NCBI GenBank assembly: GCA_014156375.1
Contig: RQJH01000001.1
Span: forward strand, 62,001-126,000
Reading direction: 5' to 3'
Origin: Enterobacteriaceae bacterium 89
GTDB taxonomy: Bacteria; Pseudomonadota; Gammaproteobacteria; Enterobacterales; Enterobacteriaceae
DNA length: 64,000 nt
Part shown: in pieces, positions 36,927 to 47,627 of the stretch
How the letters are laid out: each line of letters starts with the position of its first letter
Numbering within the stretch: position 1 is the stretch's first letter
Position numbers and translations under genes: made by a program
The notes under the pieces: model-generated
Told to the model about the DNA's origin: nothing
What the model saw: the letters and a program-made list of their open reading frames with translations, nothing else
The model's database searches: none

Positions 36927-38330
36927 ATGAACAACAACAAGTTATCGGTCAGAGAAAAAATCGGCTACGGCATGGGAGACGCGGGATGCAACATCATCTT
37001 TGGCGCCATCATGCTGTTTGTTAACTACTTTTATACGGATATTTTTGGTCTGGCCCCGGCGTTAGTCGGCGTGCTGCTGCTTTCCATCCGCGTGATTGAC
37101 GCGGTAACCGACCCGATCATGGGCGCGATGGCAGACCGCACGCGCAGTAAATACGGCCGGTTTCGCCCGTGGCTGCTGTGGATCGCTTTCCCCTACGCGC
37201 TGTTCAGCGTGCTGATGTTCACCACGCCTGAATGGAGCTACAGCAGCAAAGTTATCTATGCCTTCGTCACTTATTTCCTGCTGTCGATCACCTATACGGC
37301 GATCAACATTCCTTACTGCTCGCTGGGCAGCGTGATCACCAACGATCCGAAAGAGCGCGTGGCCTGCCAGTCTTATCGCTTCGTGATGGTGGGGATCGCC
37401 ACGCTGCTGCTTTCGCTCACGCTGCTGCCGATGGCCGACTGGTTTGGCGGCGACAACAAAGCGAAAGGTTATCAGATGGCGATGACCGTGCTGGCGTTTA
37501 TTGGCATGTGCATGTTTTTGTTCTGCTTTGCCACCGTGCGTGAACGCGTACGCCCGGCGGTACAAACTAACGACGAGCTGAAGCGCGACCTGAAAGACGT
37601 GTGGAAAAACGACCAGTGGGTGCGCATTCTGCTGCTGACGCTGTGTAACGTCTGCCCCGGCTTTATCCGCATGGCGGCCACTATGTATTACGTCACCTGG
37701 GTAATGCAGCAGAGCACTCATTTCGCCACCCTGTTTATCAGCCTTGGCGTGGTCGGGATGATGATCGGCAGCATGCTGGCAAAAGTGCTGACCGACCGCT
37801 GGTGCAAACTGCAGGTGTTCTTCTGGACCAACATCGTGCTGGCGATTTTCTCCTGCGCGTTTTACTTCTTCGATCCGAAAGCCACGATGACGATCATGGT
37901 GCTCTATTTCCTGCTCAACATCCTGCATCAGATCCCTTCCCCGCTGCACTGGTCGCTGATGGCGGACGTCGACGACTACGGCGAATGGAAAACCGGCAAG
38001 CGCATCACCGGGATCAGCTTCTCCGGCAACCTGTTCTTCCTCAAAGTCGGACTGGCAGTCGCAGGCGCGATGGTCGGATTTTTACTCTCCTGGTACGGCT
38101 ATGATGCAGGCGCTAAGGCGCAAAGCGCGAACGCGATTAACGGCATCGTGCTGCTGTTCAGCGTGATCCCCGGCGTGGGATATCTGATCACCGCAGGCGT
38201 TGTTCGCTTGCTGAAGGTGGACCGCGAGCTAATGAAGCAGATCCAGAGCGATCTGGAAAAACGCCGCCAGAACTACCGCGAACTGAATGACTATCAGGAA
38301 CAGGCTGAACTGATAAGGAAACCACAATGA
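36927..38330 (+). CDS. GPH-family sugar:cation symporter
   Basis: This 467-residue membrane transporter of the major facilitator superfamily belongs to the glycoside-pentoside-hexuronide group (MelB, XynP, YicJ type). It has 12 predicted membrane segments. Signatures are LSVREKIGYGMGDAGCNI at the N-terminus, RVIDAVTDPIMGAMADRT (the family motif), KYGRFRPWLL and GEWKTGKRITGISFSG. ATG at 36927 has GGAG 8 bases upstream; the GTG at 36921 is too close to it. It overlaps the GH43 gene by 4 bases, which points to import of an arabinoside or xyloside for cleavage inside the cell. Confidence 0.9.
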   Translation: MNNNKLSVREKIGYGMGDAGCNIIFGAIMLFVNYFYTDIFGLAPALVGVLLLSIRVIDAVTDPIMGAMADRTRSKYGRFRPWLLWIAFPYALFSVLMFTTPEWSYSSKVIYAFVTYFLLSITYTAINIPYCSLGSVITNDPKERVACQSYRFVMVGIATLLLSLTLLPMADWFGGDNKAKGYQMAMTVLAFIGMCMFLFCFATVRERVRPAVQTNDELKRDLKDVWKNDQWVRILLLTLCNVCPGFIRMAATMYYVTWVMQQSTHFATLFISLGVVGMMIGSMLAKVLTDRWCKLQVFFWTNIVLAIFSCAFYFFDPKATMTIMVLYFLLNILHQIPSPLHWSLMADVDDYGEWKTGKRITGISFSGNLFFLKVGLAVAGAMVGFLLSWYGYDAGAKAQSANAINGIVLLFSVIPGVGYLITAGVVRLLKVDRELMKQIQSDLEKRRQNYRELNDYQEQAELIRKPQ

Positions 38331-39277
38331 CATCCTTCCCAAACCCCTTTATTGAGCAGCGCGCGGATCCGTTTATTCTGCGCCACGGAGGCAATTATTA
38401 CTTTATTGCGTCAGTGCCGGAATATGACCGGCTGGAGATCCGCCGGGCGGATACGCTTGATGGATTGCGTACAGCCGCACCCGTTGTGGTGTGGCGGAAA
38501 CCAGAAAGTGGGCCAATGAGCCAGCTCATCTGGGCACCGGAGCTGCATCATATCGACGGTACGTGGGTGATTTATTTTGCCGCCACCCACACTCACGATC
38601 TGGATGAGTTGGGCATGTTTCAGCACCGGATGTTCGCGCTGGCTTGCGCCGATGCCGATCCGCTGACGGGGAAATGGCAGGAGAAGGGCCAGATTAAAAC
38701 TCAGTTCGATACTTTTGCGCTGGATGCCACCACCTTCCATCATCAGGGTAAGCAGTGGTATCTGTGGGCACAGAAAGCGCCAGATATTGCCGGAAACTCA
38801 AACCTGTATCTGGCCGAACTGGAAAATCCCTGGACGATAAAGGGGGAGCCGCTGATGCTCAGCAAACCGGAGTTCGACTGGGAGTGTCGCGGCTTTCTGG
38901 TGAATGAAGGCCCGGCGGTGATTGTGCACGGCAACCGACTGTTCGTGAGCTATTCCGCCAGCGCCACCGATGAAAATTACTGCATGGGCTTGCTGTGGAT
39001 TGACGTTGATGCGGACCCGATGCAGTCCAGCAACTGGCAGAAATCACCACAGACGGTTTTCACCACCAGCTACGAGAATCGCCAGTACGGGCCGGGCCAT
39101 AACAGCTTTACCAAAACGCCTGAAGGAGAAGATGTGTTGGTTTATCACGCACGCAATTACACGGAGATAGAAGGCGATCCGCTGTACGATCCGAACCGTC
39201 ATACAAGATTGAAAGTTATTCGTTGGAATGAAAACGGGATGCCTGATTTTGGCATCCCGCTTGCGGATACATTTTAA
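38327..39277 (+). CDS. Glycoside hydrolase family 43 enzyme, cytoplasmic
   Basis: This is a 316-residue five-bladed beta-propeller glycosidase. The catalytic pattern of GH43 is visible: general base Asp14 in QRADPFILRH, the pKa-tuning Asp133 in FALDATTFHH, and general acid Glu194 in LVNEGPAV. Supporting motifs are LIWAPELHHIDGTWVIYFAA and GPGHNSFTKT. It has no signal peptide, so it must act on imported oligosaccharides. The best guess is alpha-L-arabinofuranosidase, but beta-xylosidase is possible. The start ATGA overlaps the symporter stop. A REP-like pair follows. Confidence 0.87.
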   Translation: MTSFPNPFIEQRADPFILRHGGNYYFIASVPEYDRLEIRRADTLDGLRTAAPVVVWRKPESGPMSQLIWAPELHHIDGTWVIYFAATHTHDLDELGMFQHRMFALACADADPLTGKWQEKGQIKTQFDTFALDATTFHHQGKQWYLWAQKAPDIAGNSNLYLAELENPWTIKGEPLMLSKPEFDWECRGFLVNEGPAVIVHGNRLFVSYSASATDENYCMGLLWIDVDADPMQSSNWQKSPQTVFTTSYENRQYGPGHNSFTKTPEGEDVLVYHARNYTEIEGDPLYDPNRHTRLKVIRWNENGMPDFGIPLADTF

Positions 39278-39282
39278 TAAAT

Positions 39283-39356
39283 TGCCCGGCGGCACTGACG
39301 CTTGCACGGGCCTACAAGGAAACTGTAGGTCCGGTAAGCGTCAGCGCCACCGGGCA
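39283..39356. repeat. REP/BIME-like palindromic pair, copy 3
   Basis: TGCCCGGCGGCACTGACGCTTG and the facing CGTCAGCGCCACCGGGCA (arms written with at most 20 bases: GCCCGGCGGCACTGACGC) enclose GTAGGTCCGGTAAGCG. It lies between converging GH43 and ampE and resembles copies at 9350 and 23424. Confidence 0.85.
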
Positions 39357-39363
39357 ATCTACA

Positions 39364-40218
39364 TCAAACCAGAGTGCCGTAAATGGTCAACAAGGCCATA
39401 ATCACCACCACCACGTAAGAAGCTTTCTTCGCCATTGAAACGGCGGCTTTCGGAGTTTCGACTTTATCGACGTGCGGCTCACGCGCAAGCGAGAACTGCG
39501 CCAGCTGAGTCAGCACCTGGTACTGGGAGGTGTGTCGGTCGCCAAGCGAGGCAAACCAGGCAGGCAGCGCCTTTTCACCGTGACCAATCAGCGCATAGAC
39601 CACGCCCACCAGTCGCACCGGGATCCAGTCCAACACGTGCAGAATCGCATCCACGCCAGACTGCTGCCGCTGACGCGGATCCTGGTAGCGTGCCAGCCAG
39701 CTTTGCCAGGCGCGCAAGAACGCGTAGCCCATCAAAGTTACCGGACCAAACGGCCCGCCCACCACGAACCAGAACAGCGGTGCCAGGTAAAAGCGGTAGT
39801 TAATCCACAGCAGCGCATTTTGCAGCTCGCGCAGAAATTCACGTTCATCACACTCCGGCGGCACGCCGTGGATCAGCGTCAGCTCGGCGGCCATGGCATC
39901 GCGGGCGTGAGCATCATTTCTCGATGCGGCTTTTAGGTAAGCATGATAGTGCAGCCGCACTTTCCCTGCCCCAATGCACAGCAGGCCAAGCAGGATCCAC
40001 ATCAGCAGCAGCGGCACATTGAACAGAATGCCGTGCAGCACCTGTTCCAGCACATAAACTACCGCCATGGCAATAATCGCCATCAGCAGAGTCATCACCA
40101 TGGAAAAGCTTTTCACCCGGCGAAACAGCACTTCCAGTCGGTGATCGAGTTGCCAGTGCTCGCCAAGCTTAAACAGGCGCTCGGCAATCAACACCAGTAA
40201 CGTAGTAAACAACGTCAT
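39364..40218 (-). CDS. ampE: AmpE, inner-membrane protein of the beta-lactamase induction locus
   Basis: This 284-residue polytopic membrane protein is encoded with AmpD and implicated in signalling of murein turnover, although its biochemical role is unsettled. Hydrophobic stretches are at about residues 40-85 (two segments), 145-170 and the C-terminal 20 residues. Near-invariant family sequence includes [15 protein letters not shown] and [15 protein letters not shown], and a KAVSMAKK-like [12 protein letters not shown] near the end. It overlaps the ampD stop by 4 bases. It is inferred to be co-transcribed with ampD. Confidence 0.95.
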   Translation of the reverse strand: MTLFTTLLVLIAERLFKLGEHWQLDHRLEVLFRRVKSFSMVMTLLMAIIAMAVVYVLEQVLHGILFNVPLLLMWILLGLLCIGAGKVRLHYHAYLKAASRNDAHARDAMAAELTLIHGVPPECDEREFLRELQNALLWINYRFYLAPLFWFVVGGPFGPVTLMGYAFLRAWQSWLARYQDPRQRQQSGVDAILHVLDWIPVRLVGVVYALIGHGEKALPAWFASLGDRHTSQYQVLTQLAQFSLAREPHVDKVETPKAAVSMAKKASYVVVVIMALLTIYGTLV

Positions 40219-40778
40219 GTCATCTCCTTATCTGACGGATGGCTCACCAGAGCACGAAAACGTGGCCAGTCAAAGGCCGGACCAGGATCGGTTTTGCGTA
40301 CCGGGGCGATATCGCTGTGGCCCGTCATATGGCTGGCCATTGCCGGATAAACCGCGATCAACAGCCGGGTCAGTGCCGCAAGCTGCTGATATTGTTCATC
40401 GGTATAGGCCAGAGTATCGGTGCCTTCAAGCTCGATGCCAATTGAAAAATCGTTACATCTTTCACGCCCCTGGTAGCTGGAAACGCCGGCATGCCAGGCA
40501 CGTTTATCAAAGGGTACGTACTGAACAATTTCGCCGTCACGGCGGATCAGGCAATGGGCGGAAACCCGCAGATGAGCAATTTCGGCAAAAAAGGGATGAG
40601 CATCAGGATCGATTGTTCCGCTGAATAATGCGTCGATCCAGGGGCCGCCAAACTCTCCGGGCGGCAAGCTGATATTGTGCACCACCAGCAGCGTGGGGGC
40701 TTCATCATCCGGACGACAATCATGATGCGGCGACGGGACGCGTCGGGCATTATCCAGCCACCCACCGGTTAACTGCAT
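40215..40778 (-). CDS. ampD: 1,6-anhydro-N-acetylmuramoyl-L-alanine amidase
   Basis: This cytoplasmic zinc amidase recycles anhydro-muropeptides and so keeps the AmpR/AmpC beta-lactamase system off; loss of function derepresses ampC where that gene exists. The 187-residue protein has the zinc ligands His34 in VVHNIS, and His and Asp in [16 protein letters not shown] (His154, Asp164), with the catalytic Glu in GIELEG. No ampC or ampR gene is in this window. The gene is divergent from nadC across 86 bases. Confidence 0.96.
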   Translation of the reverse strand: MQLTGGWLDNARRVPSPHHDCRPDDEAPTLLVVHNISLPPGEFGGPWIDALFSGTIDPDAHPFFAEIAHLRVSAHCLIRRDGEIVQYVPFDKRAWHAGVSSYQGRERCNDFSIGIELEGTDTLAYTDEQYQQLAALTRLLIAVYPAMASHMTGHSDIAPVRKTDPGPAFDWPRFRALVSHPSDKEMT

Positions 40779-40840
40779 GCAGGCACTCCTTATATATGGT
40801 GCAGAAATCCGGTTCAGAGTAGCATGTTTATAACTTATGA

Positions 40841-41758
<918 letters not shown>

Positions 41759-41767
41759 CAACGGGTG

Positions 41768-41794
41768 GCGAAGGGGGTTTACGATCCCCTTCGC
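41768..41794 (+). terminator. Hairpin after nadC
   Basis: GCGAAGGGG / CCCCTTCGC stem with a 9-base loop, starting 9 bases after the nadC stop, followed by AATATTCTG. Confidence 0.65.
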
Positions 41795-41920
41795 AATATT
41801 CTGCAACCGTCTGTCCACTCAGTGAAATAGTTCAGAATCACCCTTCCTGATTTTACTTTCGCTATTCGCCCTACGTTTCGCCAACTGTCAGAGTTCTCCC
41901 GCAACCCTAAGGAGACTCAG

Positions 41921-42358
41921 ATGAAAAAAGAACATGGATTTACCCTGATTGAGCTGATGATCGTCATTGGCATCATTGCCATCCTGAGCGCCATCGGCAT
42001 TCCCGCCTATCAGAATTACCTGCGCAAAGCCGCGCTCACCGACATGCTGCAAACATTCATGCCCTACCGCACGGCGATTGAACTGTGTGCGCTCGACCAT
42101 GGCGGCATCAGCAGCTGCGATGGCGGCAGCAATGGCGTTCCCTCTCCCACCACCAGCCGTTATGTCTCTGGCATGGAGGTCGCGCAGGGCACGGTCACGC
42201 TGACGGGCCAGGAAAGCCTCAACGGTCTCAGCATTACGCTTGTTCCTCAATGGGATAACACCAACGGCATAACCGGCTGGCAGCGCACCTGCAACATTGC
42301 CAGCGATAGCGCTTTGAAGCAGGCATGTGAAGACGTGTTTCGTTTTAACGCCGCCTGA
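41921..42358 (+). CDS. ppdD: Type IV major prepilin PpdD
   Basis: This is the pilin subunit of the type IV pilus. It has the prepilin signal: a short basic leader MKKEHG cut before Phe7, then the hydrophobic helix FTLIELMIVIGIIAILSAIG with Glu at +5 of the mature protein. Two Cys pairs are visible (ELCALDHGG with SSCDGG, and RTCNIAS with QACEDV). The 145-residue protein is followed 6 to 9 bases later by hofB, the assembly ATPase. Start GGAGACTCAG lies before the ATG. Confidence 0.96.
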   Translation: MKKEHGFTLIELMIVIGIIAILSAIGIPAYQNYLRKAALTDMLQTFMPYRTAIELCALDHGGISSCDGGSNGVPSPTTSRYVSGMEVAQGTVTLTGQESLNGLSITLVPQWDNTNGITGWQRTCNIASDSALKQACEDVFRFNAA

Positions 42359-42367
42359 GGACTCATG

Positions 42368-43753
42368 ATGAACGATGCACAGCTCACCACCTTATGTCAG
42401 CGTTATGGGGCCATTCTGCTGAATAACGAGGCACAAAAAATCACCGTTGCAGTAGCTGAAACGCCTTCTGAAGAGTTAATGGATGCTATTCGTTTTGCGA
42501 CCCAAAAACGCATTGATATTGAATGCTGGGAGCCCTCGCAGATGGAGCAACACCGGCAGAGAGCGCGAGAGTCGCACCTACCTGCTGCGCAGAACGACAG
42601 CGCTAATGTGGTTGAATTGCTGAATCAAACCTTTCAGCAGGCGCTACAGCAGCGGGCTTCAGATATTCACTTTGAGCCTGATGCCGACGCTCTGCGAGTC
42701 CGGCTGCGGGTCGACGGGGTGCTCTGCTCTCTTCCTGAGTTCTCACCGGCACTCAGCTCGCCGCTGGTTGCCAGACTTAAAGTGCTGGGCAGTCTGGATA
42801 TCGCCGAGCGGCGTTTACCTCAGGACGGGCAGTTTACGGTGGAGATCGACGGAAATGCGGTGTCGTTCAGGATCGCCACCCTGCCCTGTCGCGAGGGCGA
42901 AAAAGTGGTGCTACGGCTGCTGCATCAGGTCAAACAGACGCTGGATGTCCAGACGCTGGGTATGACAGAGGATCAGCTTCAGGCCTTTTGTCGCGCTTTG
43001 AACCAGCCCCAGGGGCTGATTCTGGTCACCGGCCCCACAGGCAGCGGCAAAACAGTGACGCTTTACAGCGCTCTTCAGGCGCGCAATCAACCCGAAGTGA
43101 ATATCTGTAGCGTAGAGGATCCGGTGGAGATCCCCCTGTCGGGCATTAATCAGACACAAATCAACGGCCGGGCCGGGCTGTCGTTTCAGAGCGTATTACG
43201 TGCGCTGCTGCGCCAGGATCCAGATATCCTGATGGTCGGTGAAATTCGCGATGCTGAAACGGCAGAAATTGCCATCAAGGCGGCGCAAACCGGGCATCTG
43301 GTGCTGTCCACGCTGCACACTAACTCCACCACCGAAACGCTGGTCAGGCTACAGCAAATGGGCGTTGCCCGCTGGATGGTTGCCTCTGCTTTACAAGTGG
43401 TGGTGGCGCAACGCTTGGTACGAAAACTATGTCCTCACTGCCGCAGCCAGGAGGGATTTTCTACACTATTCCCCGAATCAATATGCTCTGTCCCTCTTCC
43501 CTACTGGATAACTCCCGGCTGTCCTCGTTGTTACCATGGCTATTATGGCCGCACGGCGATTTTCGAAGTCCTGACCATCACCCCGACGCTGAAGCAGGCC
43601 ATTATCAGTGGCGCCAATCCCCAGGAGCTGGAACAACTCGCACGCCAGACCGGGATGATGACGCTCTTTGAATACGGCTGCGAAGCGGTAAGGCGTGGCG
43701 AAACCAGCGCGGAAGAGCTGCTGCGGGTAGTAGGACTGGCAAATGGACCGTAA
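42368..43753 (+). CDS. hofB: Type IV pilus assembly ATPase HofB (PilB/GspE family)
   Basis: This cytoplasmic secretion-type ATPase drives pilin polymerisation. The 461-residue product has QRASDIHFEP and the PilB-type nucleotide fold: Walker A GPTGSGKT at about 222-229, Asp box CSVEDPVE, Walker B PDILMVGEIRD, His box QTGHLVLSTLHTN. A tetracysteine zinc site follows (CPHC, then CPRC). The ATG at 42368 is preferred over the adjacent ATG at 42365 because GAGG is better spaced. It is shorter than PilB and lacks a long N-terminal domain. It overlaps hofC by 11 bases. Confidence 0.94.
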   Translation: MNDAQLTTLCQRYGAILLNNEAQKITVAVAETPSEELMDAIRFATQKRIDIECWEPSQMEQHRQRARESHLPAAQNDSANVVELLNQTFQQALQQRASDIHFEPDADALRVRLRVDGVLCSLPEFSPALSSPLVARLKVLGSLDIAERRLPQDGQFTVEIDGNAVSFRIATLPCREGEKVVLRLLHQVKQTLDVQTLGMTEDQLQAFCRALNQPQGLILVTGPTGSGKTVTLYSALQARNQPEVNICSVEDPVEIPLSGINQTQINGRAGLSFQSVLRALLRQDPDILMVGEIRDAETAEIAIKAAQTGHLVLSTLHTNSTTETLVRLQQMGVARWMVASALQVVVAQRLVRKLCPHCRSQEGFSTLFPESICSVPLPYWITPGCPRCYHGYYGRTAIFEVLTITPTLKQAIISGANPQELEQLARQTGMMTLFEYGCEAVRRGETSAEELLRVVGLANGP

Positions 43754-44945
43754 AAAACTCTGGCACTGGCGCGGGTTTACGCCTCAGGGTGAAGCCGTTG
43801 AGGGCAATTTGTGGGCTAACGATAAGATGAGCGCCATGCAGCGGGTGCTGCTGGATGGCATTTATCCGCTCCGGCTCAAGAGCTGCCCGGTGAAAAGGTC
43901 GCACTGGTGCTCGCAGTACAGTAGCGAAATCGTTCAGCAGCTTGCCACTCTCCTTCAGGCAGGGCTGACGCTTTCAGAGGCGCTGTTGCTGCTGGCAAAG
44001 CAGCACCCCAGCCCGCAATGGCAGGCTCTGTTGCAGGAGATTGCCCACCAGTTGGCGCAGGGGCAATCCCTCTCGACGTCGTTACAGCAATGGCCCGAAG
44101 CCTTCACCCCGCTGTATTACGCGCTAATTCATACCGGGGAAATGACGGGAAAGCTGGATGACTGCTGCGTCCATCTTGCCCGTCAGCAGCAGGCGCAGCG
44201 GGTACTTAATCAGAAGGTGAAAAAAGCGCTGCGCTATCCGCTGATCATTCTGCTGCTTGCCGTACTGGTAGTGGTGGGGATGAGCGCTTTTGTTTTGCCC
44301 GAATTTGCCGCTATCTACCGGACCTTTAACACGCCGCTGCCCGTACTGACTCAGGCGGTCATGGCACTGTCCGGAGCCGTTAAACAAGGAATGCCGCTTA
44401 TTGTGGGCGTCTCTCTGCTACCGTGGCTGCTACGCCCACTTTTGCGGCGAAGCCTGCGCTGGCAAACGCTTCGTCCTCAGCTGCTTCTGAAAGTGCCGCT
44501 TGTATCTTCGCTGATCCGTGGACAGATGCTCAGTCAGATTTATACGGTTCTGGCGCTGACGCAGAACGCCGGTCTCCCATTTTTACAGGGTCTTGAGAGC
44601 GTAGAGCAGACATTGAGCTGCCCCTGGTGGCGCAGCATCATCCATCAAATGGGGGAAGCTATCTCACGGGGAAGCGCCATCTGGCAGTCGATGGACAAAA
44701 GCCTGGTTTTTACCCCGTTGTGTAAACAGCTGGTCAGAACCGGGGAGGCGTCAGGATCGCTGGATGCAATGCTGGAGAATCTGGCGAATTATCACAGTCA
44801 GCAAACCCAACAGCAGGCGGATAATCTGGCTACCCTGCTGGAGCCGTTAATGCTGCTGGTGACGGGGATCATTATTGGCACGCTGGTTGTCGCGATGTAT
44901 CTGCCCATTTTTCATCTGGGCGATGCCATCAGCAGCGTGGGATGA
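43743..44945 (+). CDS. hofC: Type IV pilus inner-membrane platform protein HofC (PilC/GspF family)
   Basis: This 400-residue polytopic protein has two GspF domains and three main membrane segments (LRYPLIILLLAVLVVVGMSA, then one at about 215-240, then one at the C-terminus LLVTGIIIGTLVVAMYLPIF). Signatures are LATLLQAGLTLSEALLLLAKQ, PLYYALIHTGEMTGKLD and LVRTGEASGSLDAML. It completes ppdD-hofB-hofC. Retraction ATPase, secretin and prepilin peptidase genes are not in this window. A 10-bp hairpin follows. Confidence 0.94.
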   Translation: MDRKKLWHWRGFTPQGEAVEGNLWANDKMSAMQRVLLDGIYPLRLKSCPVKRSHWCSQYSSEIVQQLATLLQAGLTLSEALLLLAKQHPSPQWQALLQEIAHQLAQGQSLSTSLQQWPEAFTPLYYALIHTGEMTGKLDDCCVHLARQQQAQRVLNQKVKKALRYPLIILLLAVLVVVGMSAFVLPEFAAIYRTFNTPLPVLTQAVMALSGAVKQGMPLIVGVSLLPWLLRPLLRRSLRWQTLRPQLLLKVPLVSSLIRGQMLSQIYTVLALTQNAGLPFLQGLESVEQTLSCPWWRSIIHQMGEAISRGSAIWQSMDKSLVFTPLCKQLVRTGEASGSLDAMLENLANYHSQQTQQQADNLATLLEPLMLLVTGIIIGTLVVAMYLPIFHLGDAISSVG

Positions 44946-44946
44946 A

Positions 44947-44971
44947 CGCTGGCGCAGGGATTGCGCCAGCG
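44947..44971. terminator. Hairpin between convergent hofC and guaC
   Basis: CGCTGGCGCA / TGCGCCAGCG is a perfect 10-bp stem with a 5-base loop. No U-run follows on either strand, so it may be a terminator or an mRNA-end stabiliser. Confidence 0.6.
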
Positions 44972-44980
44972 AATTCGACA

Positions 44981-46024
44981 TTACAGGCTGTTGAACACGC
45001 GGTTCTCTTGTTCCTGCACGCGAATAAAGGTTGTGCGCTTGGTCAGCTCTTTCAGACGGGATGCCCCCACATAGGTACAGGCTGAACGCAGGCCGCCAAG
45101 AATATCACGGGCGGTGTTTTCTACCGGGCCGCGCAGGGTCAGCTTAACGGTTTTGCCTTCTGCCGCACGGTACTGTGCAACACCACCGACGTGACGGTTC
45201 ATTGCAGATTCGGAGCTCATGCCGTAGAACAGCATGAATTTCTCACCGTTTTCTTCAACGACGGTGCCACCGCTCTCTTCGTGACCTGCCAGCATACCGC
45301 CGAGCATAACGAAATCTGCGCCGCCGCCGAAAGCTTTCGCCACGTCGCCAGGCATGGTGCAGCCGCCGTCGCTGACGATCTGACCGCCCAGACCGTGCGC
45401 AGCATCAGCACATTCAATCACAGCAGAAAGCTGAGGGTAGCCAACGCCGGTTTTCACGCGAGTGGTACAAACGGAGCCTGGGCCAATGCCCACTTTAACG
45501 ATGTCGGCACCGGCAAGGATCAGCTCTTCACACATTTCGCCGGTCACCACGTTGCCTGCACAGATAGTTTTGTCTGCCCATGCTTCACGCGCTTTGGTCA
45601 CGAACTGCACGAAGTGCTCGGAGTAACCATTCGCCACATCAATACAAACAAAAGTCAGCGCCGGGTTATGAGCCAGGATCTGCTTAGTCTTTTCGAAGTC
45701 CGCATCAGACGTGCCGGTAGAAACCATCACATGCTTGAGTACGTCGGCAGAAACGCTGTCAGCGAACGCTTTCCACTCTTCTACGCTGTAGTGTTTGTGA
45801 ACGGCAGTGAGAATACCGAAAGCAGCCAGCGCTTTCGCCATCGCAAAAGTCCCCACGGTATCCATGTTTGCAGCGATGATAGGCACGCCAGACCATTTCT
45901 GACCAGAGTGTTTGAAGGTGTATTCGCGTTCCAGTTCAACATCGGAACGGCTTTTGAGGGTAGAGCGTTTAGGGCGGATAAGAACGTCTTTAAAACCTAA
46001 CTTCAAATCTTCTTCGATACGCAT
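44981..46024 (-). CDS. guaC: GMP reductase
   Basis: This enzyme converts GMP to IMP with NADPH, reclaiming guanine nucleotides. The 347-residue TIM barrel of the IMPDH/GMPR family has the catalytic Cys in [12 protein letters not shown], the phosphate loop [20 protein letters not shown], and [13 protein letters not shown] near the C-terminus. There is no CBS domain. It is convergent with hofC and divergent from coaE (228 bases). Confidence 0.97.
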   Translation of the reverse strand: MRIEEDLKLGFKDVLIRPKRSTLKSRSDVELEREYTFKHSGQKWSGVPIIAANMDTVGTFAMAKALAAFGILTAVHKHYSVEEWKAFADSVSADVLKHVMVSTGTSDADFEKTKQILAHNPALTFVCIDVANGYSEHFVQFVTKAREAWADKTICAGNVVTGEMCEELILAGADIVKVGIGPGSVCTTRVKTGVGYPQLSAVIECADAAHGLGGQIVSDGGCTMPGDVAKAFGGGADFVMLGGMLAGHEESGGTVVEENGEKFMLFYGMSSESAMNRHVGGVAQYRAAEGKTVKLTLRGPVENTARDILGGLRSACTYVGASRLKELTKRTTFIRVQEQENRVFNSL

Positions 46025-46252
46025 GTAGGGATTCCTGGGGTTCGAGGCAAAAAAGGACTAAGCACAACTCCAGTGACGTTATCATACGCACTAATCATCC
46101 CTGCGCAAGACTGCGATTTTTACTTTTTTTACGCTACAATCGTTCAAATTTACCTGGTGAACGGTGTTTTTCGCCCAGGTCGCAAAGGTTATCGGTTGAT
46201 TCAAATTCAACCAATTGATTTATCAGAGTTATTATTCACAGGACTACGTGGT

Positions 46253-46873
46253 ATGAAGTATACAGTAGCGTTAACAGGTGGCATCGGCAGCGGCAAAAGC
46301 ACTGTCGCTAATGCGTTCGCCCACCTTGGAATTGACGTTATTGATGCTGATATCATCGCCCGTCAGGTTGTCGAGCCGGGAACTCCCGCGCTGGAAAAAA
46401 TCGTTGATCGCTTCGGACCAGAGATGCGCCTTGCTGACGGGACTTTGAATCGTCGCCTACTACGGGAACGGATCTTCACGAGCGAAACCGAAAAAACCTG
46501 GCTTAATGGCCTGCTTCACCCTTTAATCCAGCAGGAAACACAGCACCAGATGCAGCAGGCTGACTCGCCTTATGTGCTGTGGGTCGTCCCCCTGCTGGTG
46601 GAAAATAAGCTCTGGCACAAGGCTGACAGAGTGCTGGTGGTCGATGTGTTACCACAGACGCAGCTACTGCGAACCATCCAGCGAGACAATGTGTCGGATG
46701 CACATGCCAGACAGATCCTTGCCGCTCAGGCGACGCGTGAAGCGCGCCTTGCCGTAGCGGATGACATCATTGATAACAACGGCGCACCAGATGCTATCGC
46801 ATTGGATGTAGCCCGCCTGCATGCCAGCTATCTTGTGCTGGCCCGGCAGGCCGATTTACAGGAAAAATTGTAA
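46253..46873 (+). CDS. coaE: Dephospho-CoA kinase
   Basis: This kinase phosphorylates the 3' hydroxyl of dephospho-CoA, the last step of CoA synthesis, and so completes the route begun by panBCD here. The 206-residue product has the P-loop in [10 protein letters not shown], then [20 protein letters not shown] and the lid segment [21 protein letters not shown] (quoted: [12 protein letters not shown]). The longer frame starting at 46073 is not the gene; ATG at 46253 matches E. coli. zapD overlaps it by one base. Confidence 0.97.
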   Translation: MKYTVALTGGIGSGKSTVANAFAHLGIDVIDADIIARQVVEPGTPALEKIVDRFGPEMRLADGTLNRRLLRERIFTSETEKTWLNGLLHPLIQQETQHQMQQADSPYVLWVVPLLVENKLWHKADRVLVVDVLPQTQLLRTIQRDNVSDAHARQILAAQATREARLAVADDIIDNNGAPDAIALDVARLHASYLVLARQADLQEKL

Positions 46874-47616
46874 TGCACACCCACGTCCTTTTTGAGCATC
46901 CCCTGAATGAGAAAATGCGTACCTGGCTGCGCATCGAGTTCCTGGTCCAGCAGTTGAACTGCAACCTGCCGGTCAGCGACCATGCCAGCGCTCTGCATTT
47001 TTTCCGCAATATCGGGGATTTACTGGATGTGTTTGAGCGTGGCGAAGTCCGCACCGAATTATTGAAAGAGCTGGAACGCCAGCAGCGTAAACTGAAGCAG
47101 TGGGATGAAGTGCCTGGCGTGGATAAAACCCGCATCGAATCCCTGCGCCAGCAGCTGAAAAACAGCGGCGCTATCCTGATGTCCGCACCACGCGTAGGAC
47201 AGGTGTTACGTGAAGACAGGCTGATTGGCCTGGTCCGCCAGCGTTTGAGCATTCCCGGCGGCTGCTGCAGCTTCGATCTGCCTACGCTGCATATGTGGCT
47301 GCATGCCCCGCAGTCTCAGCGCGACGCGCAGGTGAACTACTGGCTGGAGAGCCTGGAGCCGATGAATCAGGCTCTGAATCTGATCCTCGATCTGGTTCGC
47401 AACTCTGCACAGTTCCGTAAACAAACCAGTCTCAACGGCTTTTTCCAGGACAATGGCGAAGATGCCGATCTGCTGCGCCTGCAGCTGGAGTTAAACGAGC
47501 AGCTTTACCCGCAGATCTCCGGCCACAAAAGTCGCTTTGCTATCCGTTTTATGCCGCTCGACAGCGAAAATGGGCAGGTACCGGAGCGTCTGGATTTCGA
47601 ACTGGCCTGCTGTTAA
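46873..47616 (+). CDS. zapD: FtsZ-crosslinking cell-division protein ZapD
   Basis: This cytoplasmic protein of 247 residues bundles FtsZ filaments through the conserved FtsZ C-terminal peptide. It is all-alpha at the N-terminus ([20 protein letters not shown]), with [15 protein letters not shown] and a C-terminal half ending DFELACC. There is no catalytic motif. The start overlaps the coaE stop and yacG follows 11 bases later, so coaE-zapD-yacG is one operon. Confidence 0.96.
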   Translation: MHTHVLFEHPLNEKMRTWLRIEFLVQQLNCNLPVSDHASALHFFRNIGDLLDVFERGEVRTELLKELERQQRKLKQWDEVPGVDKTRIESLRQQLKNSGAILMSAPRVGQVLREDRLIGLVRQRLSIPGGCCSFDLPTLHMWLHAPQSQRDAQVNYWLESLEPMNQALNLILDLVRNSAQFRKQTSLNGFFQDNGEDADLLRLQLELNEQLYPQISGHKSRFAIRFMPLDSENGQVPERLDFELACC

Positions 47617-47627
47617 GGAACTGAGCA

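Noticed and set aside
36927-39277. GH43 considered as a GH32/68 sucrose enzyme serving the PTS
   Set aside because: It lacks the NDPNG motif of GH32 and has the RADPF, WAPEL and NEGP pattern of GH43.
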